Assembly (NCBI RefSeq): GCF_003350535.1
Contig: NZ_QQBB01000004.1
Coordinates: 231,384-295,383, forward strand
DNA: 64,000 nt
Source: Microvirga subterranea
GTDB lineage: Bacteria > Pseudomonadota > Alphaproteobacteria > Rhizobiales > Beijerinckiaceae
Direction: 5' to 3'
Made by a program: the position numbers and the translations under genes. This document shows, one piece after another, positions 32,820 to 41,768 of this stretch; within the stretch, counting starts at the first letter, position 1, and each line of letters opens with the position of its first letter. The notes under the pieces are model-generated. The model did not search any database, had not been told where the DNA came from, and saw only the letters and a program-made list of their open reading frames with translations.

Positions 32820-33254
32820 TGTTCGAATCCCCTTGTGAACAGGGGATCTATGAATCCTACAGCATGTAATAACGCTACTCCCTGAACAGGGAGGAAGGGC
32901 TGAAAATGTGCGTTCACCCACGCAAGCAGAGTCACATTCTACTTGCAGGTGACGTAGGAAGGCCTCGGTAATAAATGGTTAACTTTTTATTCGGGCAAGT
33001 CGCCGCGTTAGCCCTGAACGAGAGAATTCCCTGCAGTTCACTGGGAAATCTTCTGTCTGGAGCCAGGAACGAACGTTGTTCGGAGAGATTTAGCCAAGCT
33101 TGGGCGCTCGGCCACGAAAGCGGCAGAGCCAATTCATTCCGATCTGCACTCCCAAATCCTGCTTCTCGTCTTCGCTTGCTCTCGTCTCACCATCCATCTT
33201 CTCGCCGCACTTGCCCTTAACCTTTGCGGATCATGTCCACAGGAGGCGCGTGCC
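32820..33254. other. Intergenic region upstream of the RTX gene
   Basis: A 435-base gap serving as promoter region for the divergent RTX gene (minus) and the small HTH-like gene at 33255 (plus). It has an AT-rich stretch at about 32965-33005, atypical for this genome, which fits regulatory DNA. I found no EcfG-type box and no RNA gene. Confidence 0.4.
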
Positions 33255-33419
33255 ATGAACGGCGAAGGAAATTGGTCTTTCGAAGCGGTGCAATCCCTGG
33301 TGACCCTGGCCAGGGAAGGGGTTCCGGTCTCGGTGATCAGCCTCAAGCTGAAGCGCTCCATCACCGAGGTGCGATCCAAGCTGAGCGACTTAGGGATCAC
33401 CCCTCCGGCGGAAGCATAG
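33255..33419 (+). CDS. Small SANT/HTH-like protein
   Basis: A 54-residue protein, below common gene-size cut-offs. WSFEAVQSLVTLAREGVPVSVISLKLKRSITEVRSKLSDLGI has the spacing of a single SANT/Myb-like helix-turn-helix, like small conserved rhizobial proteins. A strong AGGAGG lies nine bases before the ATG, the best evidence that it is real. Probably DNA-binding; targets unknown. Confidence 0.68.
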   Translation: MNGEGNWSFEAVQSLVTLAREGVPVSVISLKLKRSITEVRSKLSDLGITPPAEA

Positions 33420-33559
33420 CTGACGCTACAAAAATGGGCAGCAGTGCTGTCCTTTTGGCCTTGAAGAGCGTTCAGGCATAAACTATCTCTTGCAGTGCAG
33501 CACGGCGATTGGCGTCGCGGTGCTGCTGCCCTTCTTGGGCGTTTCCTCCCTAAACTTCG

Positions 33560-33587
33560 GGCCGCTGGAGACAGCGGCCTTTTTTCT
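33560..33587 (+). terminator. Strong terminator with no gene immediately upstream
   Basis: An eight-base stem (GGCCGCTG with CAGCGGCC), GAGA loop and a run of T. It lies 140 bases after the small HTH gene; that spacing leaves room for a short non-coding transcript or a long 3' untranslated region. Confidence 0.8.
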
Positions 33588-33707
33588 TGCCTGCTGCCTC
33601 CCGCATCGCGGCGCCTCACCTGTCCACAAAAGTCCGGAAGGCTTCAGCCGCGCGCCGGATTTACAACGCAGCCCTGCCATCCCACATCAGATGGGCAGGG
33701 AGGTGCG

Positions 33708-34430
33708 ATGACGGACAGGAAGGATCTCACGCAGGCAGGATCCGCCACGCCGGGCGCGATGGTCGACTCTTTCCTGGACGAGGCGAAGCGCCTCGGTCCG
33801 CTGCAGGGCGGCGCTCCGCGCGCGAGGCTCGTCTTCGCGCTCGACGCCACCATGAGCCGGCAGCCGACCTGGGATCTGGCCTGCCGGGTCCAGGGCGAGA
33901 TGTTCGCCGCGGCGAGCCGGGCCGGCGGCCTTTCGGTCCAGCTCGTCTATTTCCGCGGCTTCGGCGAGTGCCGCGCCTCCCGCTGGGTCGCCGACCCGCG
34001 GGCGCTCACGGACCTCATGACCAGGATCGACTGCCGGGGCGGCCAGACGCAGATCGGGTGCGTGTTGCGGCACGTGCGGACGGAGGCCGCCCGGGCGCCG
34101 CTCAAGGTGCTGGTTTATGTGGGCGACGCCATGGAGGAGCCGGTGGACGACCTCTGCACCGTCGCAGGCGAGCTCGGCCTCCTCGGCATCAAGGCCTTCA
34201 TGTTCCACGAGGGCCACGATTCCGACGCGGGACGCGCCTTCCGGGAGATCGCCCGGCTGACCGGCGGAGCTTATGCCCGTTTCGACGCAAAGGCGCCGCA
34301 GGCTCTCGCGGAGCTTCTCCGGGCGGCCGCAGCCTATGCGACGAGCGGCGTGGAGGGTCTTGCACGCCTCGCTCCTTCGAGCGGGCAGGCGCGCGCCCTG
34401 CTGACGTCCATGACCGGCAGGACGTCATGA
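33708..34430 (+). CDS. VWA-like domain protein
   Basis: A 240-residue protein. LVFALDATMSRQPTWDLA is a MIDAS-type metal site (DxTxS), followed by CRGGQTQIGCVLRHV and a VLVYVGDAMEE strand, giving the von Willebrand A fold. No signal peptide or membrane helix, so cytosolic. Start: ATG with GGGAGG upstream. Its stop overlaps the start of the membrane J-domain gene (ATGA), so the two are made together and probably interact. I recall such VWA/DnaJ pairs in other rhizobia, but the function is not known to me. Confidence 0.78.
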   Translation: MTDRKDLTQAGSATPGAMVDSFLDEAKRLGPLQGGAPRARLVFALDATMSRQPTWDLACRVQGEMFAAASRAGGLSVQLVYFRGFGECRASRWVADPRALTDLMTRIDCRGGQTQIGCVLRHVRTEAARAPLKVLVYVGDAMEEPVDDLCTVAGELGLLGIKAFMFHEGHDSDAGRAFREIARLTGGAYARFDAKAPQALAELLRAAAAYATSGVEGLARLAPSSGQARALLTSMTGRTS

Positions 34431-35152
34431 CCCTGCTCCTCGGCATCGCCGCCGTCGGCATCCTCTGGTGGCTTCTCAACAACTTCGCTCAGGCCAATGC
34501 CGCCGCCGTCGCGAAGGCGATCAGGACCGTGGGCGGGATCGCGGCGCTCGGCCTCGCCGCTCTGCTTGGACTGCGGGGCAGGATCGACATGGCGCTTCTC
34601 GTCGGAAGCGCAGGGGTCTGGCTGCTCGGGTGGTCCGGTTTCCGGCTCCCCGGCTTCGGCGGGTCAGCGCCCAAGACATCCGGAAGCGTGTCGCGGGTGC
34701 GCTCCGCCATGATCGAGATGGAGCTCGACCACGACAGCGGCGAGATGGACGGCTCCGTCCTGGCCGGAACCTTCATGGGACGGCGGCTCGGCACCCTTGA
34801 AGAAGCCGATCTGCGGAACCTGCTGGCGCAGTGCCAGACGGGCGATCCGGACGGGGCGCGCCTCGTCGAGGCCTATCTGGATCGACGGTTTCCGCACTGG
34901 CGCGGAGGCGGGCAGGAGCATGCGGAGGCAGGATCAGAGGCCCGGGGGCAATCCGGCTCCGGCGCCATGACGGAGGAGGAGGCCCTCCAGATCCTCGGGC
35001 TGAGCGCCGGAGCGACCCCGGACGAGATCCGGAATGCCCACCGGTCGCTCATGAAGAAGCTGCACCCGGACCAGGGCGGATCAACCTACCTGGCGGCGCG
35101 CGTGAACCAGGCCAAGGAACTTCTCATGGCCCGGCGCCGGTCCGCATCCTAA
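34427..35152 (+). CDS. Membrane-anchored J-domain protein
   Basis: A 241-residue protein. Two hydrophobic helices occupy about residues 2-22 and 36-70; the C-terminal 65 residues are a J-domain: TEEEALQILGLSAGATPDEI and MKKLHPDQGGSTYLAARVNQAK with the HPD motif intact. The arrangement resembles mitochondrial Pam18/Tim14 and the bacterial TIM14-like group, which stimulate DnaK at a membrane. The middle segment is uncharacterised. Coupled to the upstream VWA gene, suggesting a membrane-localised DnaK recruitment module that serves or is gated by the VWA protein (inference). Confidence 0.82.
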   Translation: MTLLLGIAAVGILWWLLNNFAQANAAAVAKAIRTVGGIAALGLAALLGLRGRIDMALLVGSAGVWLLGWSGFRLPGFGGSAPKTSGSVSRVRSAMIEMELDHDSGEMDGSVLAGTFMGRRLGTLEEADLRNLLAQCQTGDPDGARLVEAYLDRRFPHWRGGGQEHAEAGSEARGQSGSGAMTEEEALQILGLSAGATPDEIRNAHRSLMKKLHPDQGGSTYLAARVNQAKELLMARRRSAS

Positions 35153-35242
35153 GGACCTGCCCCAACGGCGCTTGGCTTTTCGCAGAATAGCCAGCGGATT
35201 TTTCGTGCATCATAGTGCGGAAAACACCCGGGAGACGACGCC

Positions 35243-36874
35243 GTGCCTTCCTCCATCTACGATCGGGACCTCGACAGGAACCCTGCGAATTTCCAGCCCC
35301 TGACCCCGCTGACTTTCCTGGAGCGGGCCGCCAGCGTTCACCCGGACCGGACGGCGATCATCCACGGCGGCTTAAGGCGCAGCTACAGGGATTTCTACGC
35401 CCGTTCGCGACGGCTGGCCTCGGCCCTGGCCAAGCGCGGCATCGGGCGGGGAGACACGGTCTCGGTCATGCTGCCCAACACGCCGGCCATGCTCGAGTGC
35501 CATTACGGCGTCCCCATGGCGGGCGCCGTGCTCAACACGCTCAACACGCGCCTCGATGCGCCGATCATCGCCTTTTCGCTCAAGCACGGCGGCGCCAAGG
35601 TCCTAATCACGGACCGGGAGTTCTCACCCGTGGTCAAGGCGGCGCTCGACCAGATGGACGAGCGGCCCTTCGTGATCGACTACGACGATCCGGAGTTCAC
35701 CGGCAGCGGCGAGCGGCTGGGAGCCATCGAGTACGAGGAGTTCCTGGCGGGAGGCGATCCCGACTTCGCCTGGGTCATGCCGCAGGACGAGTGGGACGCG
35801 ATTGCGCTCAACTACACCTCCGGCACGACCGGCGATCCGAAGGGCGTCGTCTACCACCACCGCGGCGCCTACCTGCTCGCCATGGGCAATATCGTCACCG
35901 GCGGCATGGGACAGCATCCGGTCTATCTCTGGACCCTACCGATGTTCCACTGCAACGGCTGGTGCTTTCCCTGGTCGCTGTCGATCGTCGCCGGCACCCA
36001 TGTGTGCCTGCGCGCCGTGCGCTCCAAGCCCATGTACGACGCCATCGCGGACCATGGGGTCACGCATCTGTGCGGCGCCCCCATCGTGATGTCGACGCTG
36101 CTCAACGCGCCTGAAGCCGACAAGCGCCCCCTGCCCCACACCGTGCGCTTCTTCACGGCCGCCGCACCGCCGCCGGAGGCGGTGCTCGCCGCCATGAAGG
36201 TGGCGGGCTTCGACGTGACCCATCTCTACGGGCTCACGGAAGTCTACGGCCCCGCCGTCGTCAACGAGTGGCACGGGGAGTGGAACGACCTTCCGGCTGC
36301 GGATTACGCCGCCAAAAAGGCCCGTCAGGGGGTGCGCTATCCCGTGCTCGAAGGTCTCGACATTCTCGATCCGGACACCATGCAGCCCGTGCCGGCCGAC
36401 GGCAGCACCCTCGGCGAGGTCATGTTCCGCGGCAACGTCGTGATGAAGGGCTACCTGAAGAATCCCGCTTCGACGGCCAAGGCCTTCGAAGGCGGTTGGT
36501 TCCACTCGGGCGACCTCGGCGTCAAGCACCCGGACGGCTACATCCAGCTGAAGGACCGCTCCAAGGACATCATCATCTCAGGGGGCGAGAACATCTCGTC
36601 CATCGAGGTGGAGGATGCGCTCTACAAGCACCCGGCGGTCCAGGCTGCCGCGGTGGTCGCGATGCCGGACGAAAAGTGGGGCGAGACTCCCTGCGCGTTC
36701 GTGGAGTTGAAGCCGGACGTAACGGTGTCAGCCGAGGACCTGATCGCCTGGTGCCGGCAGCATCTCGCATCCTTCAAGTGCCCGCGCACCATCGTGTTCG
36801 CGGAGATCCCGAAGACCTCGACGGGCAAGATCCAGAAGTTCCGCCTGCGCGAGGTGGCGCGCAGCCAGCCCTGA
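35243..36874 (+). CDS. Acyl-CoA synthetase, AMP-forming (DmdB-like)
   Basis: A 543-residue ANL-superfamily enzyme. YTSGTTGDPKGVVYHHRG is the AMP-binding P-loop motif, LYGLTEVYGP the A5 region, and SGGENISSIEVEDAL the hinge. PKTSTGKIQKF supplies the catalytic lysine. The insertion after LTEVYGP and the total length fit the medium-chain or 3-methylmercaptopropionate-CoA ligase (DmdB) group. Acid substrate undetermined. Convergent with an enoyl-CoA hydratase gene, consistent with a fatty-acid use locus. GTG start. Confidence 0.85.
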   Translation: MPSSIYDRDLDRNPANFQPLTPLTFLERAASVHPDRTAIIHGGLRRSYRDFYARSRRLASALAKRGIGRGDTVSVMLPNTPAMLECHYGVPMAGAVLNTLNTRLDAPIIAFSLKHGGAKVLITDREFSPVVKAALDQMDERPFVIDYDDPEFTGSGERLGAIEYEEFLAGGDPDFAWVMPQDEWDAIALNYTSGTTGDPKGVVYHHRGAYLLAMGNIVTGGMGQHPVYLWTLPMFHCNGWCFPWSLSIVAGTHVCLRAVRSKPMYDAIADHGVTHLCGAPIVMSTLLNAPEADKRPLPHTVRFFTAAAPPPEAVLAAMKVAGFDVTHLYGLTEVYGPAVVNEWHGEWNDLPAADYAAKKARQGVRYPVLEGLDILDPDTMQPVPADGSTLGEVMFRGNVVMKGYLKNPASTAKAFEGGWFHSGDLGVKHPDGYIQLKDRSKDIIISGGENISSIEVEDALYKHPAVQAAAVVAMPDEKWGETPCAFVELKPDVTVSAEDLIAWCRQHLASFKCPRTIVFAEIPKTSTGKIQKFRLREVARSQP

Positions 36875-36885
36875 CAGGGGCCGCC

Positions 36886-37686
36886 TCAGCGGCCCTTCCA
36901 CTCCGGCTTGCGTTTGGCGATGAAGGCGTCGATGCCCTCGGCGGCATCCTCGGCCATCATGTTGCAGGCCATGACGTTGCCCGCATAGGCATAGGCGTCC
37001 TCCAGGCTCATGCTGCGCTGGCGGTTGAACATGGCCTTGCCGGTGCGGATCGCCACGGGACTCTTGGAGCAGATCTCGGCCGTCAGCGCCGCCACGGCGG
37101 AATCCAGTTCCGCGTCAGGCGCCGTTCCGCTGACGAGCCCGTTGGCGAGGGCCTCGGACGCGGTGATGAAGCGTCCGGTCACGAGCATCTCGAAGGCGCG
37201 TTTCGGAGGGACGTTGCGGGAGAGCGCCACGGCGGGCGTGGAGCAGAACAGCCCGACATTGATGCCGGACACCGCGAAAGTGGCGCTCTCCGCCGCGACC
37301 GCGAGGTCGCAGGTGGCGACCAGCTGGCAGCCCGCCGCCGTCGCAAGCCCCTGCACCTGCGCGATGACCGGAATCGGCAGATTCACGATGCTCTGCATCA
37401 CGCGGCTGCACCTTGCGAACAGGTCCTCGTAGTAGTCCTGCCGCGGATTGGCACGCATCTGCTTGAGATCGTGGCCGGCGCAGAAAGCCCGCCCGTTGGC
37501 GCGGATGACCACGCAGCGGAGATCCCCATCGTCCGCCAGCGCGTCGAAGGCGGATTGGAGAGCCGCGAGCATTTCCTCGGACAGGGCGTTGAAATGCGCC
37601 GGTCGGTTCAGGGTCAACGTTGCCACGCCATCCCGATCCTCGCGGAGCAGGATGTCCTGGCTGGCGGCGGCATAGGGTGCATTCAT
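36886..37686 (-). CDS. Enoyl-CoA hydratase/isomerase family protein (ECHDC3-like)
   Basis: A 266-residue crotonase-fold protein. NGRAFCAGHDLKQM and LATAAGCQLVATCDLAVA form the oxyanion hole. ECHDC3-type members have an AGHDL motif and often lack the hydratase glutamates, which is the case here (AAGCQLV, then GINVGLFCSTPA), so plain hydratase activity is uncertain. Start: ATG with GAGGAT upstream; a long in-frame extension is spurious. It ends 11 bases after the acyl-CoA synthetase stop on the opposite strand. Confidence 0.85.
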   Translation of the reverse strand: MNAPYAAASQDILLREDRDGVATLTLNRPAHFNALSEEMLAALQSAFDALADDGDLRCVVIRANGRAFCAGHDLKQMRANPRQDYYEDLFARCSRVMQSIVNLPIPVIAQVQGLATAAGCQLVATCDLAVAAESATFAVSGINVGLFCSTPAVALSRNVPPKRAFEMLVTGRFITASEALANGLVSGTAPDAELDSAVAALTAEICSKSPVAIRTGKAMFNRQRSMSLEDAYAYAGNVMACNMMAEDAAEGIDAFIAKRKPEWKGR

Positions 37687-37869
37687 CGGCGTATCCTCAG
37701 GCCGTCGGCTCGACGGCCTCATCATGTTGCTCGACTGGCTGCGCCAAAGCGCGGCCTTTCCCTCGGGTTCGTGCGCCGAGTCTAGACGAGATCGCCGCGA
37801 CCGTTCAATCTGAGAGCATGCCGTTCGGCGCCGCACCGGCGCCCGCCGACAAGAGAGCAGAGACAGATC

Positions 37870-38442
37870 GTGAGCGAAACGCCCATCAGCCGCTTCCCCG
37901 TGCCCGAGATCGCCGGCCTGCCGGACGACATCCGCACCCGGATCCTCGCCGTCCAGGAGAAGTCCGGCTTCGTCCCCAACGTCTTCCTGGTCCTCGCCCG
38001 ACGCCCGGACGAATTCCGCGCCTTCTTCGCCTATCACGATGCGCTGATGGACAAGCCGAGCGGCCTCTCCAAGGCGGAGCGCGAGATGATCGTGGTGGCG
38101 ACGAGCAACGCCAACCAGTGCCAGTACTGCGTCGTCGCCCACGGCGCCATCCTGCGGATCAGAGCCAAGAACCCGCTCGTGGCCGATCAGGTCGCCATCA
38201 ACTACCGCAAGGCCGACATCAGCACCCGGCAGAAGGCCATGCTGGATTTCGCCATGAAGGTGTCGCTCGAAGCCTACCGGGTCGGCGACGCGGATATCGA
38301 AGCCCTCAAGGCGCACGGGTTCAGCGACGAGGATGTGTGGGACATCACGGCCGTCGCGTCCTTCTTCGCCATGTCGAACCGGCTCGCCAACGTCACGAGC
38401 ATGCGGCCGAACGACGAGTTCTACATGATGGGGCGTGCGTGA
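37870..38442 (+). CDS. AhpD-like peroxidase-related protein
   Basis: A 190-residue carboxymuconolactone-decarboxylase/AhpD-fold protein. NANQCQYCVVAHG carries the redox CxxC plus the proton-relay histidine of alkylhydroperoxidase-like enzymes, so it probably reduces peroxides with help from a thiol donor. FGFVPNVFLVLA and SNRLANVTSM belong to the peroxidase-related subgroup. GTG start. Confidence 0.85.
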   Translation: MSETPISRFPVPEIAGLPDDIRTRILAVQEKSGFVPNVFLVLARRPDEFRAFFAYHDALMDKPSGLSKAEREMIVVATSNANQCQYCVVAHGAILRIRAKNPLVADQVAINYRKADISTRQKAMLDFAMKVSLEAYRVGDADIEALKAHGFSDEDVWDITAVASFFAMSNRLANVTSMRPNDEFYMMGRA

Positions 38443-38451
38443 GCCGCCTCG

Positions 38452-39126
38452 CTAAAGCGGCGGCGAGCAGGCTTCCTCCACGATGGGCAGAAGCTCGGAC
38501 ATGGCGTCGAGAAGCCGCTCGGCTCCAAGCTCCGCGTGAGGCTTGTGGCTGTAGCCGTAGGTGACCGCAAAGGCGCGAACGCCGGCGGCGCGGGCCGCCT
38601 GAACGTCGTGGTAGTTGTCCCCCACCATGAGGGCCGCATCGGGACCGGCGCCCAAGCGTTCGAGAGCTGCAAGGATCGGCGCCGGATGAGGCTTGCGCTC
38701 GAGAAGAGTGTCGCCTCCGATCACAGCGTCGAAGAACATCCGCAGGCCGAGAGCATCGAGGATCTCAGTGGTGGCCGCATAAGGCTTGTTCGTGACGATC
38801 GCGAGCCGAAGCCCGAGACGTCTCAGATGTTCCAGGGTGGCGACGACGCCCGGATAGGCCTCGGTGCAACGGGACGCATTGGCCTCGTAGATCTCGAGGA
38901 ACCGACTGACGAGGAGCGGCAGGCGGGACGTGTCGCCGCCGGTCGCAACGATCGCACGCTCGACGAGCTTGGCGACGCCGTCGCCGATCATCGACTTGGT
39001 TTCATCGAGGCTGACGGCGCGCAGCCCCTCCTCGGCTAGGAGAGCGTTCGCTGCATCCTGGAGGTCGCGCGCGCTGTCGACGAGCGTTCCGTCGAGATCG
39101 AAGATTGCCGCCTTCAACGACGTCAT
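38452..39126 (-). CDS. gph: Phosphoglycolate phosphatase (HAD family)
   Basis: A 224-residue HAD hydrolase. FDLDGTLVDS is the nucleophile motif, VTNKP motif II, RKPHPAPIL motif III with Lys, and VGDNYHDVQAARAAG the metal-binding motif. Matches bacterial Gph, which clears 2-phosphoglycolate formed by DNA repair or Rubisco-type oxygenation. Convergent with the AhpD-like gene and 48 bases downstream of the FadB-like gene on the same strand. Confidence 0.88.
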   Translation of the reverse strand: MTSLKAAIFDLDGTLVDSARDLQDAANALLAEEGLRAVSLDETKSMIGDGVAKLVERAIVATGGDTSRLPLLVSRFLEIYEANASRCTEAYPGVVATLEHLRRLGLRLAIVTNKPYAATTEILDALGLRMFFDAVIGGDTLLERKPHPAPILAALERLGAGPDAALMVGDNYHDVQAARAAGVRAFAVTYGYSHKPHAELGAERLLDAMSELLPIVEEACSPPL

Positions 39127-39174
39127 GCGTAGAACCTCACAGGCAATGCCGCGACGATCATGAGGAAAACGGCC

Positions 39175-41247
39175 TCACCGTTCCCCGCCGAGGCTCGCGA
39201 ATGTGCGACCCTCGTCGGCCAATCGCCGCAATAGCGGAGCCGGTCTCAGGCTGTCGTCGCCAGTCTCGGCGGCGAAAGCCTCGAGGCGGTCGGCAATCTT
39301 TGCCAGACCGACCTGATCGGCCCAATACATGGGGCCGCCGCGCCATGCCGGCCAGCCGTAGCCGTTTAGCCAGATGACGTCGATGTCGCCGGTCCTGGCA
39401 GCGATCCCCTCGTCCAGAATCCGCGCCCCTTCGTTGACCATCGGATAGAGGAGGCGTTCGACGATCTCGTCGGGCGTGAAGGACCGCCGCTTAATCCCGA
39501 GCTCCGACGAGACCTTCTCGATCAGGCGCTCGACTTCGGGATCGCGTTCCCCGCTCCGGGCTCCCTCGGGATAGACGTAGTAGCCTTTCCCGGCCTTCTG
39601 ACCGAGGCGGTTGGCCTCGCAGAGAGCATCGGCGACCGGGGCCTTCTGGCCGAGCGACTTGCGGGTCCGCCAACCGATGTCGAGCCCCGCCAGATCGGCC
39701 ATTGCGAAAGGCCCCATGCGGAATCCGAAATCGGTGACGGCCGCATCGACCTCGTGCGGCAGCGCCCCTGCGGTCAGCAGGCGCTCCGCGGCCACCGTGC
39801 GCTTCGACAGCATGCGGTTGCCGACGAAGCCGAAGCACACGCCGACCACGACCGGGATCTTGCCGAGCGCCCGTCCGAGGGAAAGGGCCGTGGCGACGAC
39901 TTCAGACGAGGTCCTCTCCGCGCGCACCACTTCGAGAAGCCGCATCACGTTCGCTGGGCTGAAGAAGTGCAGGCCGATCACGTCCTCCGGCCGCCGTGTT
40001 GCAGCAGCGATCTCGTTGACGTCGAGATAGGACGTGTTGGTGGCGAGGATGGCGCCCGGCGCCGTGATGCGGTCGAGATCGCCGAAGATCGACGTCTTGA
40101 CGGCCATGTCCTCGAACACCGCTTCGACCACGATGTCGGCATCGGCCGCAGCTTCGAGACCTGCACGGCCCGCGATGAGGCCGAGGCGGCGCTGCTTCTC
40201 CTCGGGAGAGAGCGTGCCGCGCCTGACGGATGCGTCATAGGTCTGCTCGATGCGGGCGATCCCGCGGGCGAGCGCCTCCTCGCTGGTCTCGATCAGGGTC
40301 ACGGGGATGCCCGCATTGGCGAAGCAGATCGCAATGCCACCGCCCATGGTGCCCGCTCCGACGACCGCGGCGCGACGCAGCGGCCGCGCCTGAGTATCTT
40401 TCGACAATCCAGGCACACGGGACGTCTCGCGCTCGGCGAAGAACACGTAGCGCAGAGCCTTGGAGCGATCATCCTCGATGAGACGGAGAAAATGCTCGCG
40501 CTCGAGCGCGACGCCGTCGTCGAAGGCCCTGTCGAATACCGCCCGCACCGTCTCGACCAAAGCGGCGACGTTCGGCATCTCCTTCATCTGTCGGGCGGTC
40601 TCCTTCACGAGTGCCTCGAAGGCCGCCCGATCCTCCTCGGTGATCCGATCCCGACGATCGCGCGCGGCAGGCCGCGATCCGTTGCGCGCCATCTCCCGCG
40701 CATGCATGGACGCCGTCACCAGGAGATCGCTATCCGCAACGATGTCGACGATGCCGAGATCCCGCGCCGCCGCCGCCCCGACCGGTTCGCCATCACGCAT
40801 CATGCGGAAGGCGGTAGCCGCTCCGATCAGGCGCGGAAGACGCTGCGTGCCGCCGGCGCCGGGAATGAGGCCCAGCTTGACCTCGGGCAGCCCAAGCTTC
40901 GCGCCAGGCGCGGCGACACGGGCGTGGCACGCAAGAGCCACTTCGAGCCCGCCGCCCAGCGCCGCTCCGTTGATGGCGGCGACGACCGGTTTCGGAGATT
41001 CCTCGAGAGCCTGGATCAGTTCGGGAAAAGTGGGCGATTGCGGCGGCTTTCCGAATTCCGAAATGTCCGCGCCCGCGATGAAGGTCTTGCCTGAAGACGT
41101 GATCACCAGGGCTGAAACCTGCGGATCGGCAGCGGCATTGCGCAGAGCCTCGACCAGCCCCCGGCGGACATCGGCGCTCAACGCATTCACCGGCGGGTTG
41201 TCGATCGTCGCGACAAGAACTCCCTCATTCACCGCCGTCCGCACCAT
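39175..41247 (-). CDS. Bifunctional enoyl-CoA hydratase/3-hydroxyacyl-CoA dehydrogenase (FadB/FadJ-like)
   Basis: A 690-residue fused beta-oxidation enzyme. Residues about 1-190 are the crotonase domain ([13 protein letters not shown], and [15 protein letters not shown] with its Glu). From about 290 comes a NAD-binding 3-hydroxyacyl-CoA dehydrogenase domain ([19 protein letters not shown]), followed by the C-terminal dehydrogenase domains ([19 protein letters not shown]). Start: ATG with a perfect GGAGGAA; a slightly longer frame is rejected. Fits the peroxisomal-type multifunctional enzyme fusion order rather than E. coli FadB. Confidence 0.93.
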   Translation of the reverse strand: MVRTAVNEGVLVATIDNPPVNALSADVRRGLVEALRNAAADPQVSALVITSSGKTFIAGADISEFGKPPQSPTFPELIQALEESPKPVVAAINGAALGGGLEVALACHARVAAPGAKLGLPEVKLGLIPGAGGTQRLPRLIGAATAFRMMRDGEPVGAAAARDLGIVDIVADSDLLVTASMHAREMARNGSRPAARDRRDRITEEDRAAFEALVKETARQMKEMPNVAALVETVRAVFDRAFDDGVALEREHFLRLIEDDRSKALRYVFFAERETSRVPGLSKDTQARPLRRAAVVGAGTMGGGIAICFANAGIPVTLIETSEEALARGIARIEQTYDASVRRGTLSPEEKQRRLGLIAGRAGLEAAADADIVVEAVFEDMAVKTSIFGDLDRITAPGAILATNTSYLDVNEIAAATRRPEDVIGLHFFSPANVMRLLEVVRAERTSSEVVATALSLGRALGKIPVVVGVCFGFVGNRMLSKRTVAAERLLTAGALPHEVDAAVTDFGFRMGPFAMADLAGLDIGWRTRKSLGQKAPVADALCEANRLGQKAGKGYYVYPEGARSGERDPEVERLIEKVSSELGIKRRSFTPDEIVERLLYPMVNEGARILDEGIAARTGDIDVIWLNGYGWPAWRGGPMYWADQVGLAKIADRLEAFAAETGDDSLRPAPLLRRLADEGRTFASLGGER

Positions 41248-41590
41248 CCCGTTCCTCCGTTGTTTTTGCCGCAAGGCAGAATTGCGCTCTGCTTATCGAC
41301 AAGACATGGCGCAAACAATGCGGATTGTCGAACGAGTCGGAGGGTGCGGAGAGCCGATCGGCCGAAGGGATCGAACCTGCGCCCCTGGGAGACCGTCACG
41401 ACGATTCGCCCGAGAGACCGGGGACGCGATTCGAGCCGTCAGCGGCTGGAGCATCCGGATCGCCAGGAGGCGCTGTGACGTCACCACTCATCGCCGAGGA
41501 TCCGTACGCCTCGTGAGGCGATGCGATATCGCCGCCATCCGGGGCGGAGTGCCCCTGGCCTAGACGTCGTTCGATTTTAAAAGAGGAAAA
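41248..41590. other. Intergenic region between the FadB-like gene and tRNA-Arg
   Basis: A 343-base gap. Short frames run through it but lack ribosome sites. A stretch at about 41367-41380 looks like a tRNA T-arm on the minus strand, but no cloverleaf forms around it. It presumably contains the FadB-like promoter. Confidence 0.4.
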
Positions 41591-41667
41591 TGGCGCGCCC
41601 GAAAGGATTCGAACCTCTGACCCCCAGATTCGTAGTCTGGTGCTCTATCCAGCTGAGCTACGGGCGC
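41591..41667 (-). tRNA. tRNA-Arg (ACG anticodon)
   Basis: Minus-strand cloverleaf: acceptor GCGCCCG with CGGGCGC, a D-arm GCTCAGCTGGATAGAGC, an anticodon stem-loop CCAGA-CTACGAA-TCTGG with anticodon ACG, a T-arm with GGTTCGAATCC, discriminator G and encoded CCA. ACG is read as ICG after deamination and decodes CGU, CGC and CGA. Confidence 0.95.
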
Positions 41668-41768
41668 TTGTTCAGCAGTTGCTCGCGGGGAGCAACATCG
41701 GCTGAGGCGGCTGACTTAAAGGGTTCTGGCGCGCTTGGCAAGCCTCATTGTGAAAAGATCTGCATCTT

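Noticed and set aside
36268-37785. 505-residue plus-strand frame through two convergent genes
   Set aside because: Overlaps the synthetase in another frame and the enoyl-CoA hydratase in antisense; no domain.
39754-41094. 446-residue plus-strand frame
   Set aside because: Antisense to the FadB-like gene. Composition is typical of shadow frames and no start signal is seen.
41367-41380. tRNA T-arm lookalike near tRNA-Arg
   Set aside because: GGTTCGATCCC occurs on the minus strand, but stem partners and the rest of a cloverleaf are missing.
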